From Progne subis subis (taxonomy: Eukaryota; Chordata; Aves; Passeriformes; Hirundinidae), in the NCBI GenBank assembly GCA_022316685.1, contig JAKJHU010000026.1, positions 3,906,501-3,970,500 of the forward strand: 64,000 nt of DNA, in the 5' to 3' direction. Positions 24,736 through 36,615 of the stretch are shown here, in pieces (the first letter of the stretch is position 1; each line of letters starts with the position of its first letter). Below the pieces are notes generated by a model. The model did not search any database. It was not told the origin of the DNA and saw nothing but the letters and a program-made list of their open reading frames with translations. Position numbers and translations under genes: made by a program.

Positions 24736-26222
24736 AGTGTTTGATCTTTAATGGGAAAATAAATTTATACTGGGTCTTCTATTTTCCTACCTGCGAAGAA
24801 GCAGGAAGGTGGCCAATGCAGAAAAAGGGTTGGGAGAATGCAAGTTACTCAGAGACAAACAGGTACGAACCAGGGGTGAAATTCATGTTTGCTGCCTACC
24901 TTTAATTAAAACAACATTTCTTGGAACACTTTTCTTTCTTCCTAGCACTAAACCTTTGGAAAGGGACATCAGTTTTGTTCTGTTACAGGCTTGTGGTCTC
25001 ACTGCCAGCAAAAAATAAACTAAAGTCCAGTTCCCAGTAATGGCTTCTTAATTTTGGAGCTGTCCCACCTCAGATGGTATACTAATTGCTCAGTTTGTAA
25101 TTATACAAGGCAAGGTCTTGGATTTCAAAGGATTCACATTCCTGGACAATAATCTGGGGAAATAATTTAGTCTTATTTCAAATGAGAAAATTTGATAGAG
25201 AGAATTATCATTTTGTTGCTTTGCTTCCTAGGTAAAATAACAAAATGTAGTGGGTTCTTCCAGCATGATATGGACTGCATTTCTCTAATCTCTTCTTTCA
25301 TTCTATTGCTGCTGCTTACAATGAAAATAACTACAATGAAATGAAATAGTGCCTGGAAACTGAAGGATGCACAAACAACTGGAATTGGTTTTTTAAATCA
25401 AGTTTTACACAACTTTCCTTTGTTCAGTTTAATGAACGAACTCACTATGGAAAATGAGATGCAAAGGAATGAACCATGCAGAAGAGTAAAAATACAATGA
25501 AATAACTGGAGAAATTGGTTTTCCATAACTTACAAAATGACAGGCATGATTTACCTCAGAAGAGTGCTCGTTTGCTAGTTTAATATAATTGGAAAATGCC
25601 TCACAACCCTTTTGAAAATAGACAGCTAACTATATGTAAAGGGTTATGTCTGTTTTTGCTTAAGAAGGAAAGATGTTCCATCAGATAGAAATATGACTAC
25701 TAACAGTAAAGACAAATTAGCTTCTTTGAGCAGATTGACTGGGGAGGTTTTTTTTGTTGTTGTTGTTGGTTTTTTTTTCATTTTGACACATGCATTAATA
25801 TGCTCTTCAAAATATAACAATGAAACAAATAAATGAATTATTTTGTTCTCCAAGATCATATTGGCCAGCTAAGTCACAGAAAACACCTCACAGATACATT
25901 AGAAACCAAAGAAAGTCTTACAATTAAGCATTAAATTAGCTGCCATTGTAAGAAAGTAGAGATAACAGCAAAAAATACTCTAACATTGACAAATTGTCCT
26001 TGAGATTATCTGCTGAAGAGCTTCAATAGCAAAAATGTCTCCTTGGTTCTTGTAAAAGTGTTAACTGTATTTCTACACTGGGCTGCCTCCAGCCCAATTA
26101 ACAGTACTGCCTGTAATTTATCTGTATGGGGGTAAACTCAGCCCAAAGGTTTGATTTTCTTTGTTGTGGTGTTCTGTTCTTTTTTTAAAAGAGTTTTGGG
26201 CATTAAAGGGTTTTTGGTTGTA

Positions 26223-26249
26223 GGGGGGAGAGGGTGTTAAGGGTGAGGG
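26223..26249 (+). other. Canonical G-quadruplex motif
   Basis: Four G runs of three or more (G6, G3, G3, G3) are separated by loops AGA, TGTTAA and TGA, satisfying the usual quadruplex pattern. It lies in a locally G-rich plus strand, unusual in this AT-rich neighbourhood. No transcript context is visible. Confidence 0.75.
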
Positions 26250-27159
26250 TTTCAAATATTACCAGCAAAACAGATTTTTTTAAAATTTACGTGTTTATTC
26301 AAGGACATATACATATTTAATGACCTATATATTCTTCCCTCCAGCATGCAGAAACCTGCTTCTTCTAGAAGTTCTGCTATCATTGATGTAAGTTCCACAT
26401 GGTTAAATAACTCTTAGGTCAAAGATTAATTCAGTTATGTAAAGCAAATTAAAAAAAAATAAGAACTGAAGTATTTCCAAATGAATGAATAACAAAAGCA
26501 GAATGGCTTCTGTCATCTAGAAAGAAGTATAAAATTCTATTTGGCTTCAAACTTACACATTACATATAAAGAATAATTTATGCAACTTAATAATTTACAG
26601 CATAATAATGATTTGTAAAACTGAATCATTGATGAAAGAATGCTAGTATTTAAAGGAATACTAAATGAGAACATTTGCTCCTGCATCCTGCAGTTTCACC
26701 TTATTTACAGAATTAATGCTGGAAACAAACCTCCTTCTTAGAACAGTAACTACCCCAGGAGAAGGCTCTTCTCAATAAATAAGGGGCTGTAGTTTCCTGT
26801 AAAATAATGTCTACTTACACAACAAAATATATATATAAATTTTTTGTTTTCTTTTTCCTACTCCCGAGTGTTCACCTACTTCTAGTGTTACCATTTATGT
26901 TTCCTGTTCAGATTTGCTTTTTACATTTCTCTCCATGCATTCAGACAGCCCCTAATGAAAGTATAATTTACCCTATTTTAGAAAAATGAAAGTTTTCTTA
27001 TAGGTTCCTTGTATTTCAGTTCACTGCATATATCAGAAGCAGCAGAATTGAAAAAAATAACTTGGGAGCATGGGCAAAATGTACATGTTGGCATATATGG
27101 TCATGGCACTATGAATTTTATCTTTGATAAACAGAAAAAAAAGTAGAAAACATGCCCTG

Positions 27160-27325
27160 TTCTGCAATGACCACCCCTGGGAGTGTTCAAAAAATGTGTG
27201 TACATGGCACTTGAGGATACAGTTCAGTGATGAACAAGACTGTCCTGGGCTAATGGTTGGACTTAATAATTTTAGAGGATCTTTTCCAAACTTAACAAAT
27301 CTACAGTTCTATGATTCAAAACTAA
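27160..27325 (+). mobile_element. CR1 LINE 3' fragment, plus orientation
   Basis: Matches the 3' terminal part of an older CR1 subfamily. Phrases in the expected order are CCCTGGGAGTGTTCAAAAAA, CATGGCACTTGAGGATACA, GGTTGGACTTAATAATTTTA, GAGGATCTTTTCCAAACTTA and a decayed terminal TTCTATGATTC. It is strongly diverged and 5'-truncated, so non-functional. The short open frame at 27,124-27,330 is just this fragment read through. Confidence 0.8.
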
Positions 27326-29204
27326 TTTGAACTGGTTTGAAAATTTCTCTTCGTTATTGTTATATACTCATTTGTATGGATGGGGAAATGGTAACACAAT
27401 CATGAGCTGCATCTCCACATATCCAAGGGAAGGAAAGGCATAAACAAGCAAAAAAAGTCTTTCAGAATATGATCTTCGTGTGTTTCATTCATCCTGTTCA
27501 TTCTGTTGGGTTTTGTTTGTTCATTTGAGAGGAGACTACAACAGGAAACAAAGGCAGTATTCATGGATTTCCCAACACTGTCAAGTCACCAAAAAATTAA
27601 TACAGGATGATAAATCTTCATATTGCATATGCAATCTTTCTTGATTCCATCTGTCTGGGGTCACAATATGCTTGCAGAACTACAGTAAAGTAAATATGCA
27701 CTGACCGTTTTTCTGGGATTTTTCAGGAAAGTATCTATGCGCAAGTGAAAAGATAAATGAGGGAATATGGTTGAATCTGGTTAAAACATTACATAAATGT
27801 AAAACTACATACTGAATCTTGAAAAAACTTGTAGCAGAAAAGGTGTCTGAAGTCAGGAGTGTTCTAACTAAGGCATTTAGTTAAGAAATATTTGTTAGGT
27901 AGATGGAAACAAATAAAGGATATTTACTTCCCTTCCCATGTGATATCCAACAGTGTCCAATCATAGCAACTAAAAAATAAAGGAGATTACTGCATTTTAT
28001 TTTATGACAGCACTGAAGTTTAATTTTACCCTCTCACCATTCTTACTGAGCAAAGACAGTCCATCTAAAGAAAAGATATGAAAAAATATCCTCATGTAAT
28101 CAAAACCTACATTTGCATTTAACTACAAAAGTAATTTGGAAATGTTTTATATTTACGCAACTCCTTCATTTCCGCTTTTAAATAAATACATTAATTTCAT
28201 CTTTAATACAGCTGGTTGAGGATGACTTCTGATTTAATTTTTTTTCTCTCTCAGAGTGAAAATCCTTGGCAACTGGGCCAGTGGAACATGAACTATTGTT
28301 CAGCTCCTCAGTAAATTATTTGAGTATCCAGAGAATACACAGTATAGCCCACTAAAAATTAGAATGCTTTGAAAACTGACATCAAACTGGCTCCAAACAG
28401 AAGAAGAATCTTTCAGGAAACTATCACTTGGAATGACCAGTCCTTCACCATTTCTATTACCTAGCTCACACCTAAGATTAAAGGAATGAGTAGGAATGAA
28501 ACAGAATTACCACTTGAAAGAATAGCTGATATAGTCATCATTTCACCATAAGCATCATCCCAAAACTTTAAATGTTAAAACAGACCACCACAAAACTGTA
28601 CTTTCAACTGCTTTTTTCTTTACTAAATATATTCCCGCATGGAATTCTTCACTGAATCAACCATTTACAGCTGGCCCTACACAAAGGGTGAAGTTGCAGC
28701 CTTCCTTTATGCTCTCACAACTGATTTTCCCCTGAAGCATGCATCCCTGAGTGCATCAAGCAGGGAAGCAGCACATTATATCATGCAAACATAAGAAAGC
28801 TAATGATTAAACAGCATGTCCTCTAACAATACAATTACATGAAAGAGTAGAGTAAGCATAATATTTTCTCTGCCTGAATGATTTATAATTGGAAGCAAAA
28901 GAAAGAGAAACTTCATTTTGTAACCATTATTTGGTAGTTTACAGAAATGTTGCACTATACTGGCAAAATTAATCTGCAATTTTCTATGAAAAGACATCTT
29001 TCCAAGTGGTTTTGAGCAAGGTAATACACAGTATTATATAATACACAGTAAAATGAGGAACAAACTATTTCATGTCATTCTGGAGGACCAAGCACTCTTC
29101 TCTCCCTTCCTAAGTTAGTTTTTACAGTTCAAAGTATATTTCAACCAAAATGTTATAAGCACCCTTTCAGCTGCTGGTTTCATCATGGAGATGGAGGGTA
29201 TACT
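27326..29204. other. AT-rich non-coding DNA, no gene seen
   Basis: Unique-looking sequence without recognisable repeats or genes. A short near-duplicated TAATACACAGTA motif sits at about 29,020-29,051. Confidence 0.55.
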
Positions 29205-29720
29205 AGAAGGTACTGGTGAATATTAACACCTAAGAGACCTGAACAAGCTAGAGAACTAGGCTGACAAGAACAAAATGAAGTTCAAAAAAAGAAAGTTCAA
29301 CAAGACATTTACCTGGAAAGGAACCCTATACACCAGCATAAGCTAGAAGACCTCCAACAGTAAACTAGCTTGGCAGAAAGAAGGACCTGAAGATGCTTTT
29401 AGACACACAAATTGAAAAAGAGCTAGCAATACATCTTTTTGGCAGAACAAGACATCCTGGGCTGCATTAGGAAGACTGTTGTTCCTAGGCTGACAAAATC
29501 AAATCTTCACCCCTACTCTGCACTGGTGAGGCTGCACCCTGGAGTACTGTGTCCACTTCATAGAATCATAGAATGTTCTGGGTTAGAAGGGACATCCAGG
29601 TTCTCCCTAGTGCAGCAATGACATAGACAAACTGGAAAGAATCAACTTAAGGTTCACAGATGACAAAGGGACTGGAACATCTCACTTATCACAAAGATAA
29701 GCTAAATAGACTTCCCAAGG
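29205..29720 (+). mobile_element. Old CR1 LINE fragment, plus orientation, interrupted
   Basis: Diverged CR1 sequence in sense order: CACCTAAGAGACCTGAACAA, GAAAGTTCAACAAGACATTT, GCAGAAAGAAGGACCTGAAG, CTGGTGAGGCTGCACCCTGG, AGTACTGTGTCCAC, then after an insertion GACAAACTGGAAAGAATC and GGACTGGAACATCTCAC. These correspond to the conserved 3' coding part of the CR1 reverse-transcriptase ORF. It is full of indels and stops. A short antisense CR1 piece splits it at 29,557-29,608. The end near 29,720 is approximate. Confidence 0.75.
29557..29608 (-). mobile_element. Short CR1 3' end nested in older CR1, minus orientation
   Basis: TCATAGAATCATAGAATG and GGTTAGAAGGGACATCCAGG are the reverse complement of the CR1 3' terminus with its 8-bp microsatellite. 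It interrupts the older plus-strand CR1, whose sequence resumes afterwards. Such severe 5' truncation (about 50 bp) is typical of CR1. Confidence 0.75.
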
Positions 29721-29879
29721 TCTTAACCTCAAATGTTAACTGGTACTGAAAATAAGAAGCAAATATATTCTACTGGACTTTCAAACTCAGAAGCACTGTC
29801 ATGGAAGAAGCAGAGGACTGCTACTCTGAGATGCCAAGACTAAAATGAGGTACAACTGACACCAAAGAAGCATCAGCTA

Positions 29880-30300
29880 GTTAGTAATGCCTCAGTGCAC
29901 TGACATTTTCTCTGTACCCTTCCCATGGGCAGCACCACACAACATAGATGCATTCCCTATACCCTTTCCTAAGTTTTTTCTCTGCAGGACCAACTAACAC
30001 TTTCCTATCACTTACACAACCGCTTAACCCTGTTTGTCCCTCATACAGCATCTTACCTTCTCTGCCCCTTGCACAACCACTTAACTGACTCTTCCTCCTC
30101 ACAGCACAGCCAGCTGACTCTTGGTCAGCTAACCCACTCTTTTATAACACCCATTCTCATTGGACCTAGCCTGTGACATCTTTAAGGGCTGTTCTCTTTG
30201 ACAATCAGTATAGCTGCATTCTTTGGGGGAGACTGCCTTCAGTACTATCCTTATTCTCTCACAATCCGTCCTCCCACACTAAAATTCTGGGGACGTCAAA
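29880..30300 (-). mobile_element. Possible LTR remnant with CCAAT and TATA boxes
   Basis: On the minus strand a CCAAT box (complement of 30,159-30,163) is followed about a dozen bases later by TTATAAAAGAG (complement of 30,137-30,147), then a less AT-rich region with two imperfect copies of a unit containing ACAACCGCTTAAC / ACAACCACTTAAC on the plus strand. This promoter layout resembles an ERV LTR, but I could not define TG...CA ends or a flanking duplication. A genuine minus-strand promoter is the alternative, though no gene follows. Confidence 0.35.
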
Positions 30301-33300
30301 ACTATCAAACACTCCCAAGAGATTTTTTTTTTTCAACCTCCTTATCTTTTAGCAGCCAAGCAGCCTTCTTTCTACCCTGTTTCTATGGGATAGCCTCCTC
30401 ACTCAATAGAAATGTTAGGTGTTTTGCTTCTTCCTTAGTTACACACACCCATACCGCCTCTTCAAAAATTTGGAAGGGGTTTGAACAACATGTAGTGATT
30501 ATGCCTAGTAACTTTGCAGACACAAGAATACTGAAAATCATAATATTAAATATCTTAATATTTAGAAGTAAAAGAAACACTGACTACATTATAAATACGT
30601 GTAAGAGATGTTCATGCAATTGCAGATATGTACATCTTGAAAATGCACTCAAAACTTGTATTAAATGCCAGATAATCTTCAAATGTAGCATAAGCTGCCA
30701 AAAAATGGAAAAAAAAACCTACTGGTATTGCTCTTGTTTCTAACTACAAGTGACCTGCTATTTTGCTCAAAATTGCTTGTCTTGTGTAAAAACACATCAG
30801 GTATTCCAGATGCAGACAGCAAGACTGAGTTGATACATTTTGAAGATACATTCTTTTTACAGTCCTAAATCTTGAGAAAAGGTGCTGTCATTTCACAATA
30901 TATGACTAACCAAGAGCTTCCATGTCTGCAGCAGAAAAAAGACTGTCCTAGTGCTTCATAGAGAATTGTCTAAATTAATTGTTTTCACATTTCAGCCTTT
31001 TCAGTTGAGATTTGAAATATGAAAAACAATTGATCATGGTATGCAATTTACATAACTAATTTGACATGTTCTTTATAGATATAATGATGTTCCTGAAGTT
31101 GCTTCTTAAACAGTCACAGACTCCTAATTTACAAGATTTCTTTCCCTATGAGATTCCTTCACAATTCAGAACACACTTAGGTAAATTTTCTTCTGTTCAA
31201 ATACTGTAAATTTCAGTAATCCAAAGCTGCAATGAAAATCAGAATTTATGAGCACTCTTTTTTTATTTCTCTCCTCAGGGGGCAGCCATATAACTATGGC
31301 ATTCATGCGTGGTCTTTGATCATAGGATAACAGAAGCTGCATACTGTGCTAAGAAAATGCATCAGAAAAACCAGTGTGTTGTTTCCTCCAGCTCTTTGAT
31401 CATTTTGATAGATTTCAGAATTTAAAAAAAATGTTTTGGAAAAAGTAATTTCTAACTCCAAACATATTTAACTGAATTCATTAACCAAATAATGACTATT
31501 TAAAAAACCACGTTAGAAACATGAACAGCAACAAACAAGAAAGAAAAATTCCATTAAAAAAACCCCCAAAAAACAGTATAAAACCTAGGAAAGACAAAAG
31601 AAAATTCCTCTTTCCTTGGGTCTTGGGGTGATTTTTCTTTTTGGTTTTGTTTCATCAGGTTTTTTGCTTGTTTTAACTTGCGCTATGATTTAATACCTTT
31701 ATCACCTAAGAGTATTGTAATTCATTATTTCTGTTCATGATTAAATTTAATGAATACTGATATACAGGAAGAAACAAGATTTAACACTACATTAAAATAG
31801 TCATCCTTAAGAATTTATCTTAAATATTGTTGTTCTTTACAAGTTTTCTTTTATCTACTTCAAATGGAAAGACAAAAAAAAAAAGAACCCAAGATCATGT
31901 ATGTTCCTTTCTTCAATGACAGTATTGCAGGGATCCTATTCTTCACACACCCTATCCTAAAACATGTCAGGTCCCAATATACAAGGAACTTGTAATTAAT
32001 TAATCTAAATAATTATTTATTCTATTTGTACCTATACTTTGAGACAACAGACTATTTTACCAGAGACATATGCACACACATGCACACAATATCAAAAGGT
32101 CTCACTGGATATATATGCTTTAAACACAGAAATATGCACTGCTGCCATTTTTGAAAACAGCAACTTATTTCAAGATATGTTCACAGTCAACATATTCATG
32201 CAATTCCCTAAATATTTTATCAAAAACTCTTTTTGCTATTACCTTTACCTGCCTGAGTGACTTCTGAGCTTTTTTCTTTCTCAGCTGCTCGATTATGGAT
32301 GAGTTCAAAGAAACAGATTGCTATTCATGCTCTAGATAAGGTCCAGGTATGGTTCAAATATTTACAAAATGAATGCAATCTTGTGAAAGGCAGTATTTTC
32401 TTTTGTGTAGTATCTTTTACTGTTTCCTAAAGGAAACTTTAGGCTACTTCTTACTGAGACATAAAGTACAGCAGTTACAGCAGATGTATTTCAGATGCTA
32501 CTAAAGAAAATACCTGTTCTAATATTTCTCATATACAAATTAATACTTACACAATTTAAAATATTTATTCAAGATTCACTGGAGCCTTTTTATTGAAGCA
32601 CTCCACCTTTCATTTCACTTACCTGAAATATGAAATATCCTAATTTGTACATGGGTTAAGAATATCTTCTTACACAGAAGTCTACCTAAGTGAATGTCTG
32701 ATAAAACAGTTTAGTACGAGTTCACAATTCTACTCATATTGACTAAAGCAACTGATTTTCACCCACATTAATATACAATTATTTATACTTTATACCTTTC
32801 GTGCTTGCAACTCACAAAATGCTTGGGAAGTCACAATCCTATATACAAATATATAACCTTAAGTGGCATCATATTTTCTTCTGAATACAAGGCACGGTAT
32901 TTCCTCTACTCTATATCACCCCAAAACTACATGTTCAAACAACAGAGCCTTTGATTCCTTATTTGCTTTCTAGACACCTTTATAAGGTGTCAGCTGGCAT
33001 GCCTGGGTTTGGTGTTTCTGTTTTCGACAATAGAAAGACCTGCTCCCTTGCCTTAGTCCAGGAATGTAGGTGACCTGTAAGTTTTGGTATTTCTTGTCTA
33101 AGTAAACTTGGTGTTGAATAAAACAGAAATTAACCCAGACTCCTACAGTAAAACTCTACAGTGTAAACATTTAATTGTTTAATGTTATGGAGAAGAAATC
33201 CAGTGTTTCCACACTACCCCTTCTCTTAACTCCCCTAGGAAGATCTCTTGTCAATTTAAACTACAGTTTAGTTTTGATATAAGAACCTATAATATTTGCC

Positions 33301-34390
33301 ACCAAATTTAGTACTTACTGATATTTAGATGTTGGAGAAACAAAGAAGTGACTGTCTTTTACTAAAGACCCTTTGCTTCCCTGATTACATTTATTCAATT
33401 ACTTGTAATACGGACGGGGATAAAAAACAAAATCTCAACTAACAACAAAAAAACTTAGGAACTTTCAGTTATAGGGTTTGTGCACTGTGGCAACAAATAC
33501 TTAGGCTTGTAAATTAGGCATTTTGTGACACCATAAATGTGAGTTCATGTCACATTTCTTTAAAAATAAATTACTACAGTGTGGTAACAGATTAAATTCA
33601 TTCTTTTTAGTCAATTTCACAGTCTATTCTTGCCATCATAGAAATCACAGTATTGGGCTTAAGATGGCCCAGACAAACAGAAGAGTGGGAGATGAAGAAA
33701 ATGAAAGTTGAAGATGGGCAAAGAAGAAAAAAAATAGGATCAGGAAGAGGAAGGAAAAAAAAAGCAGTGGGGGGAGGGGAATGAAGAAATAAGACTATGC
33801 TCATTTTTGATCTTCATTCTTGTACTTTACCTTGTAAAATTTAGTTATTTATTTAATAAAAAAATATGTAGCTTGGATCTATTTGCTCTGTCTATTATAT
33901 GTTAAGTAATCTGGTGCAAACCTCAAGTTTGGTTGTTTTATGGGGTTTTTTTGGGTTTTGTTTGTTTGTTTGCTTTGTTTGGCTTTTTTTTTTTTTTTTT
34001 TTTTGGCACAACATTCAGGTTTTAGGAAACATTTTGCTATAGTTAATATACATTCAAGGGGAACAAAGCAGGAGAAATACTTCAGAAAACAGCCACTCAC
34101 CAAGTACGCAGGGTAACTGTTACACAGCTGACAGAACTGATGTTGTTTCAAGCCAAAAATAGAACAAGACAGATGCCAACTAATAATTTTGAGCTAATGA
34201 AGTCCCAGTAATCCAACACTTTACCTTTCCTCCCTGAAAAACATAAAAAGTTGTATTGTCCTAATGGTTTACACAATATCTGGAAACTCAGAGAACTTCT
34301 GGAAGAAATATTTTCAGTCTTGAAATGTTTTTATTCCTCAAGACCAACTCAGTCAGGTACACCTAAGAGATGCAAATGGACTTGGAAAGC

Positions 34391-34420
34391 AAACCCTAAC
34401 CAAAGCTTAACCCTAACCCA
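34391..34420 (+). repeat. Degenerate telomere-like CCCTAAC motifs
   Basis: AACCCTAACC and TAACCCTAACCC occur within 30 bases, separated by AAAGCT. They match the vertebrate telomere repeat (CCCTAA)n for two short stretches. Too short to call an interstitial telomere with confidence. Confidence 0.5.
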
Positions 34421-34799
34421 ATAGCTTTATCCTTAGTTCTCTCTTCTGTCATGTCTGCTGACATTCACAATGTTTTTCTTAGTGAATAGTTTAACAACAC
34501 AACAAAATTTGGAACAAACAAAAACAAAACCAAACTACTTTCATTGATAGCCATTGACTTTGAGCAGTCTACAGGCTTTGAGGAGTGTAAATGATATCAT
34601 TATTTAACTTCATTTTTCAGAGTAACAGCAGATTGATAGCATTACAATTCAAAACTGGAAAATTCTACATTATCAAATTTTTTCTTCATATTAAATACTT
34701 CATCTTTTCTGCCATGCTTAATATGTGGGGTGTTGCAAATATAAAAGCTTTCCCAATCATCACTGAAAACCCTGGCTCATCTGCTTTTTTTAGTCATAA

Positions 34800-35075
34800 A
34801 TAATGAGCCAGTTTGCATGATTAATACAGGAAGAAGACTTTGTACAAGCTGCATAGTTTAATTGAAACATAAATCATGCAGCTGGTTAAGACTTAGGACT
34901 ATTATAATAATAAATGATTATATTTTCTCTACTTGCTTTGCATGCTTAATATGAAACTAAATTAATGCTTGTCTGGTAGCCACTACATAACTGTGGTTGT
35001 AATCAGTTGCCAAGATGCTATTAATCTAGCTGACAGGTGGCTCAGAAAGTTGAAGTACCTATGCTTTTTAGAAAT
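34800..35075. promoter_or_regulatory. Candidate conserved non-coding element
   Basis: Free of long homopolymers and rich in homeodomain-type cores (TTAATA, TTTAATTGA, AAATTAATG), an octamer-like TTTGCATG, CAGCTGG and TGACAGGTGG. The composition is typical of vertebrate developmental enhancers in gene deserts. There is no coding potential. The proposal rests on composition and motif clustering only. Confidence 0.25.
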
Positions 35076-36232
35076 AATCATTAGTGAAAATCCACAGAGA
35101 ATCCAATGTTGGGTGAATAATTTCAAATCTGTGGTTAATTCTAAACATAAAGGTATTCCTACGGTTTCAGCATTGACTCAGACATACAGCTAACTCCCTC
35201 CATATGCTTAGAAGCATTATTTAATGATTTGGAAAAAAATCTCCAGTGACTTAGACTGGAACTTCAGTTTTTAGAATCAGTCAGATTCAATTCCAATCAC
35301 TATTCTTGATCCAAAAACTACAAGGTATGTCTCAAAATAGGCCCTATTTTCTGACAGTTTAATGGGGTTATTTTTTGCAACTAAAAAATCAAACAAATAA
35401 ATAAACAAAGCCACACCAAATTATCTGCTCTGGATATTGTTAAAGGAGAAAATTCTTTAAATTCACCCACTGTGGTGCCCAGTCACTCAGTAACTTTTTT
35501 TCTAAATCCAGACATCTCATGCAGAGGAAAAATCACTACCTTTGCAGAATGAAGTTTCCTTCCTAGCACAGATGAGCTTCCATAACCAAGCAAAAATCTT
35601 GCTTAGAACAATTTTTAATTTTTTTTAATAATTACAATCACATATTGTATGCTAAAAACCCCAAACCAACAAAAATGTTTCTCCAAAGCATTTAAAATTT
35701 TCACATATGCTTACTGAGTGCTTGCTGTTGCTACCTTATTGTCTGTAAGACTGTAGCCAATCTTCCAAGTTTATTTTTTGCTTTCACCAAAGTAACACCA
35801 AGGGTCTTGGACAGGAAAAACCTGAGAATTTTAGAATTCCTCAAATTTTCCTCTTTGAGGAAGACAGGTAAGTGAAGAAATGACTGTGGTATGTTCACCT
35901 TGGCTGGACACCAAATGCCCAACAAGCCATTATCTCTCACCTCTTCAGCAGGACATTGGGTGTGAGGTGGGAGAAAATAATATTGATAAAAACCCCTTGT
36001 GGATCAAGATAAAGACAGTTTACTAAACAAAAGCAATGGTTACATGTATGCAAGAAAAAAATAAAAATTGTTTCTTTATTTCCCACCAGCAAGGAATGCT
36101 CGTCCATTGCTGGGAACATGGCTTTAGAATGTATTGCAGTTGGTCTGGAAAGCAAATACCTTAAGTATCAAATGCCCTACTTCCTCCTCTTTTTTCTTAA
36201 CTTTTGTATTTGAGCTGACATCATATGCTATG

Positions 36233-36609
36233 GGTCACCCTGGTTTTTCTGAGTTTTTTAAAGCCTTTTGATTGTTCATAAAATGGAGTCAGACTTTTTA
36301 GCTACTGTACAATATTAGGAGCATTTTCTGCCTTTTTCACACGTGTAACATAAACAAATCCTTTGTTTTTCATTTTCTGTCCTTTGTTTGCATATTTCAA
36401 ACCTGAAAACAATTGTAACTGACAGTTGGTCTGGCCATTGGGCTGGGAGGTGATAACTCCAGAAGCCAATCCACAGCCAGACCCACAAATGTATAAAAAG
36501 TAAGAAATAAACAGGCAGAGGGGCTCTCGGCTTTGGCTCTCTCGGAGGAACAACTCTGCCCTGCGAAATCTCTTGTCTCCGTGTGATTGCTTTGCGTATC
36601 CCAATCACA
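36233..36609 (+). mobile_element. ERVK-like solo LTR, copy 2 (377 bp)
   Basis: Same family and orientation as 21,079-21,469 and 58,601-58,987. The identical hexamer GCTATG flanks it (36,227-36,232 and 36,610-36,615). The first LTR base is mutated (GGTCACCC instead of TGTCACCC), while the end AATCACA is intact. TATAAAA is at 36,492-36,498 and AATAAA at 36,506-36,511. Overlapping minus-strand frames (36,302-36,726) are antisense to the LTR and not genes. Confidence 0.95.
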
Positions 36610-36615
36610 GCTATG

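Larger units (their letters stand above)
21476..27159. other. AT-rich non-coding DNA, no gene seen
   Basis: Long unique-looking stretch. It contains an A-rich tract (22,562-22,604), a perfect 14-bp tandem pair (24,708-24,735), a T/GTT tract (25,749-25,779) and a G-quadruplex motif (26,223-26,249). Open frames are short (up to 84 codons) and look random. Confidence 0.6.
30301..36226. other. AT-rich non-coding DNA, no gene seen
   Basis: Unique-looking sequence. It includes a CTCF-like CAGGGGGCAG core near 31,276, an 8-bp-arm palindrome GACACCTT-TAT-AAGGTGTC near 32,974, a purine-rich stretch (33,680-33,795), a T22 run near 33,987 and a telomere-like CCCTAA cluster (34,391-34,420). The open frame at 30,198-30,743 (181 codons) has no recognisable domain and is most likely chance. 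Confidence 0.55.

Noticed and set aside
30198..30743. 181-codon plus-strand open frame
   Set aside because: The frame has no recognised domain, is Ser/Phe/Cys-rich as expected of random AT-rich translation, and its start overlaps an LTR-like region. No splice or poly(A) context supports it.
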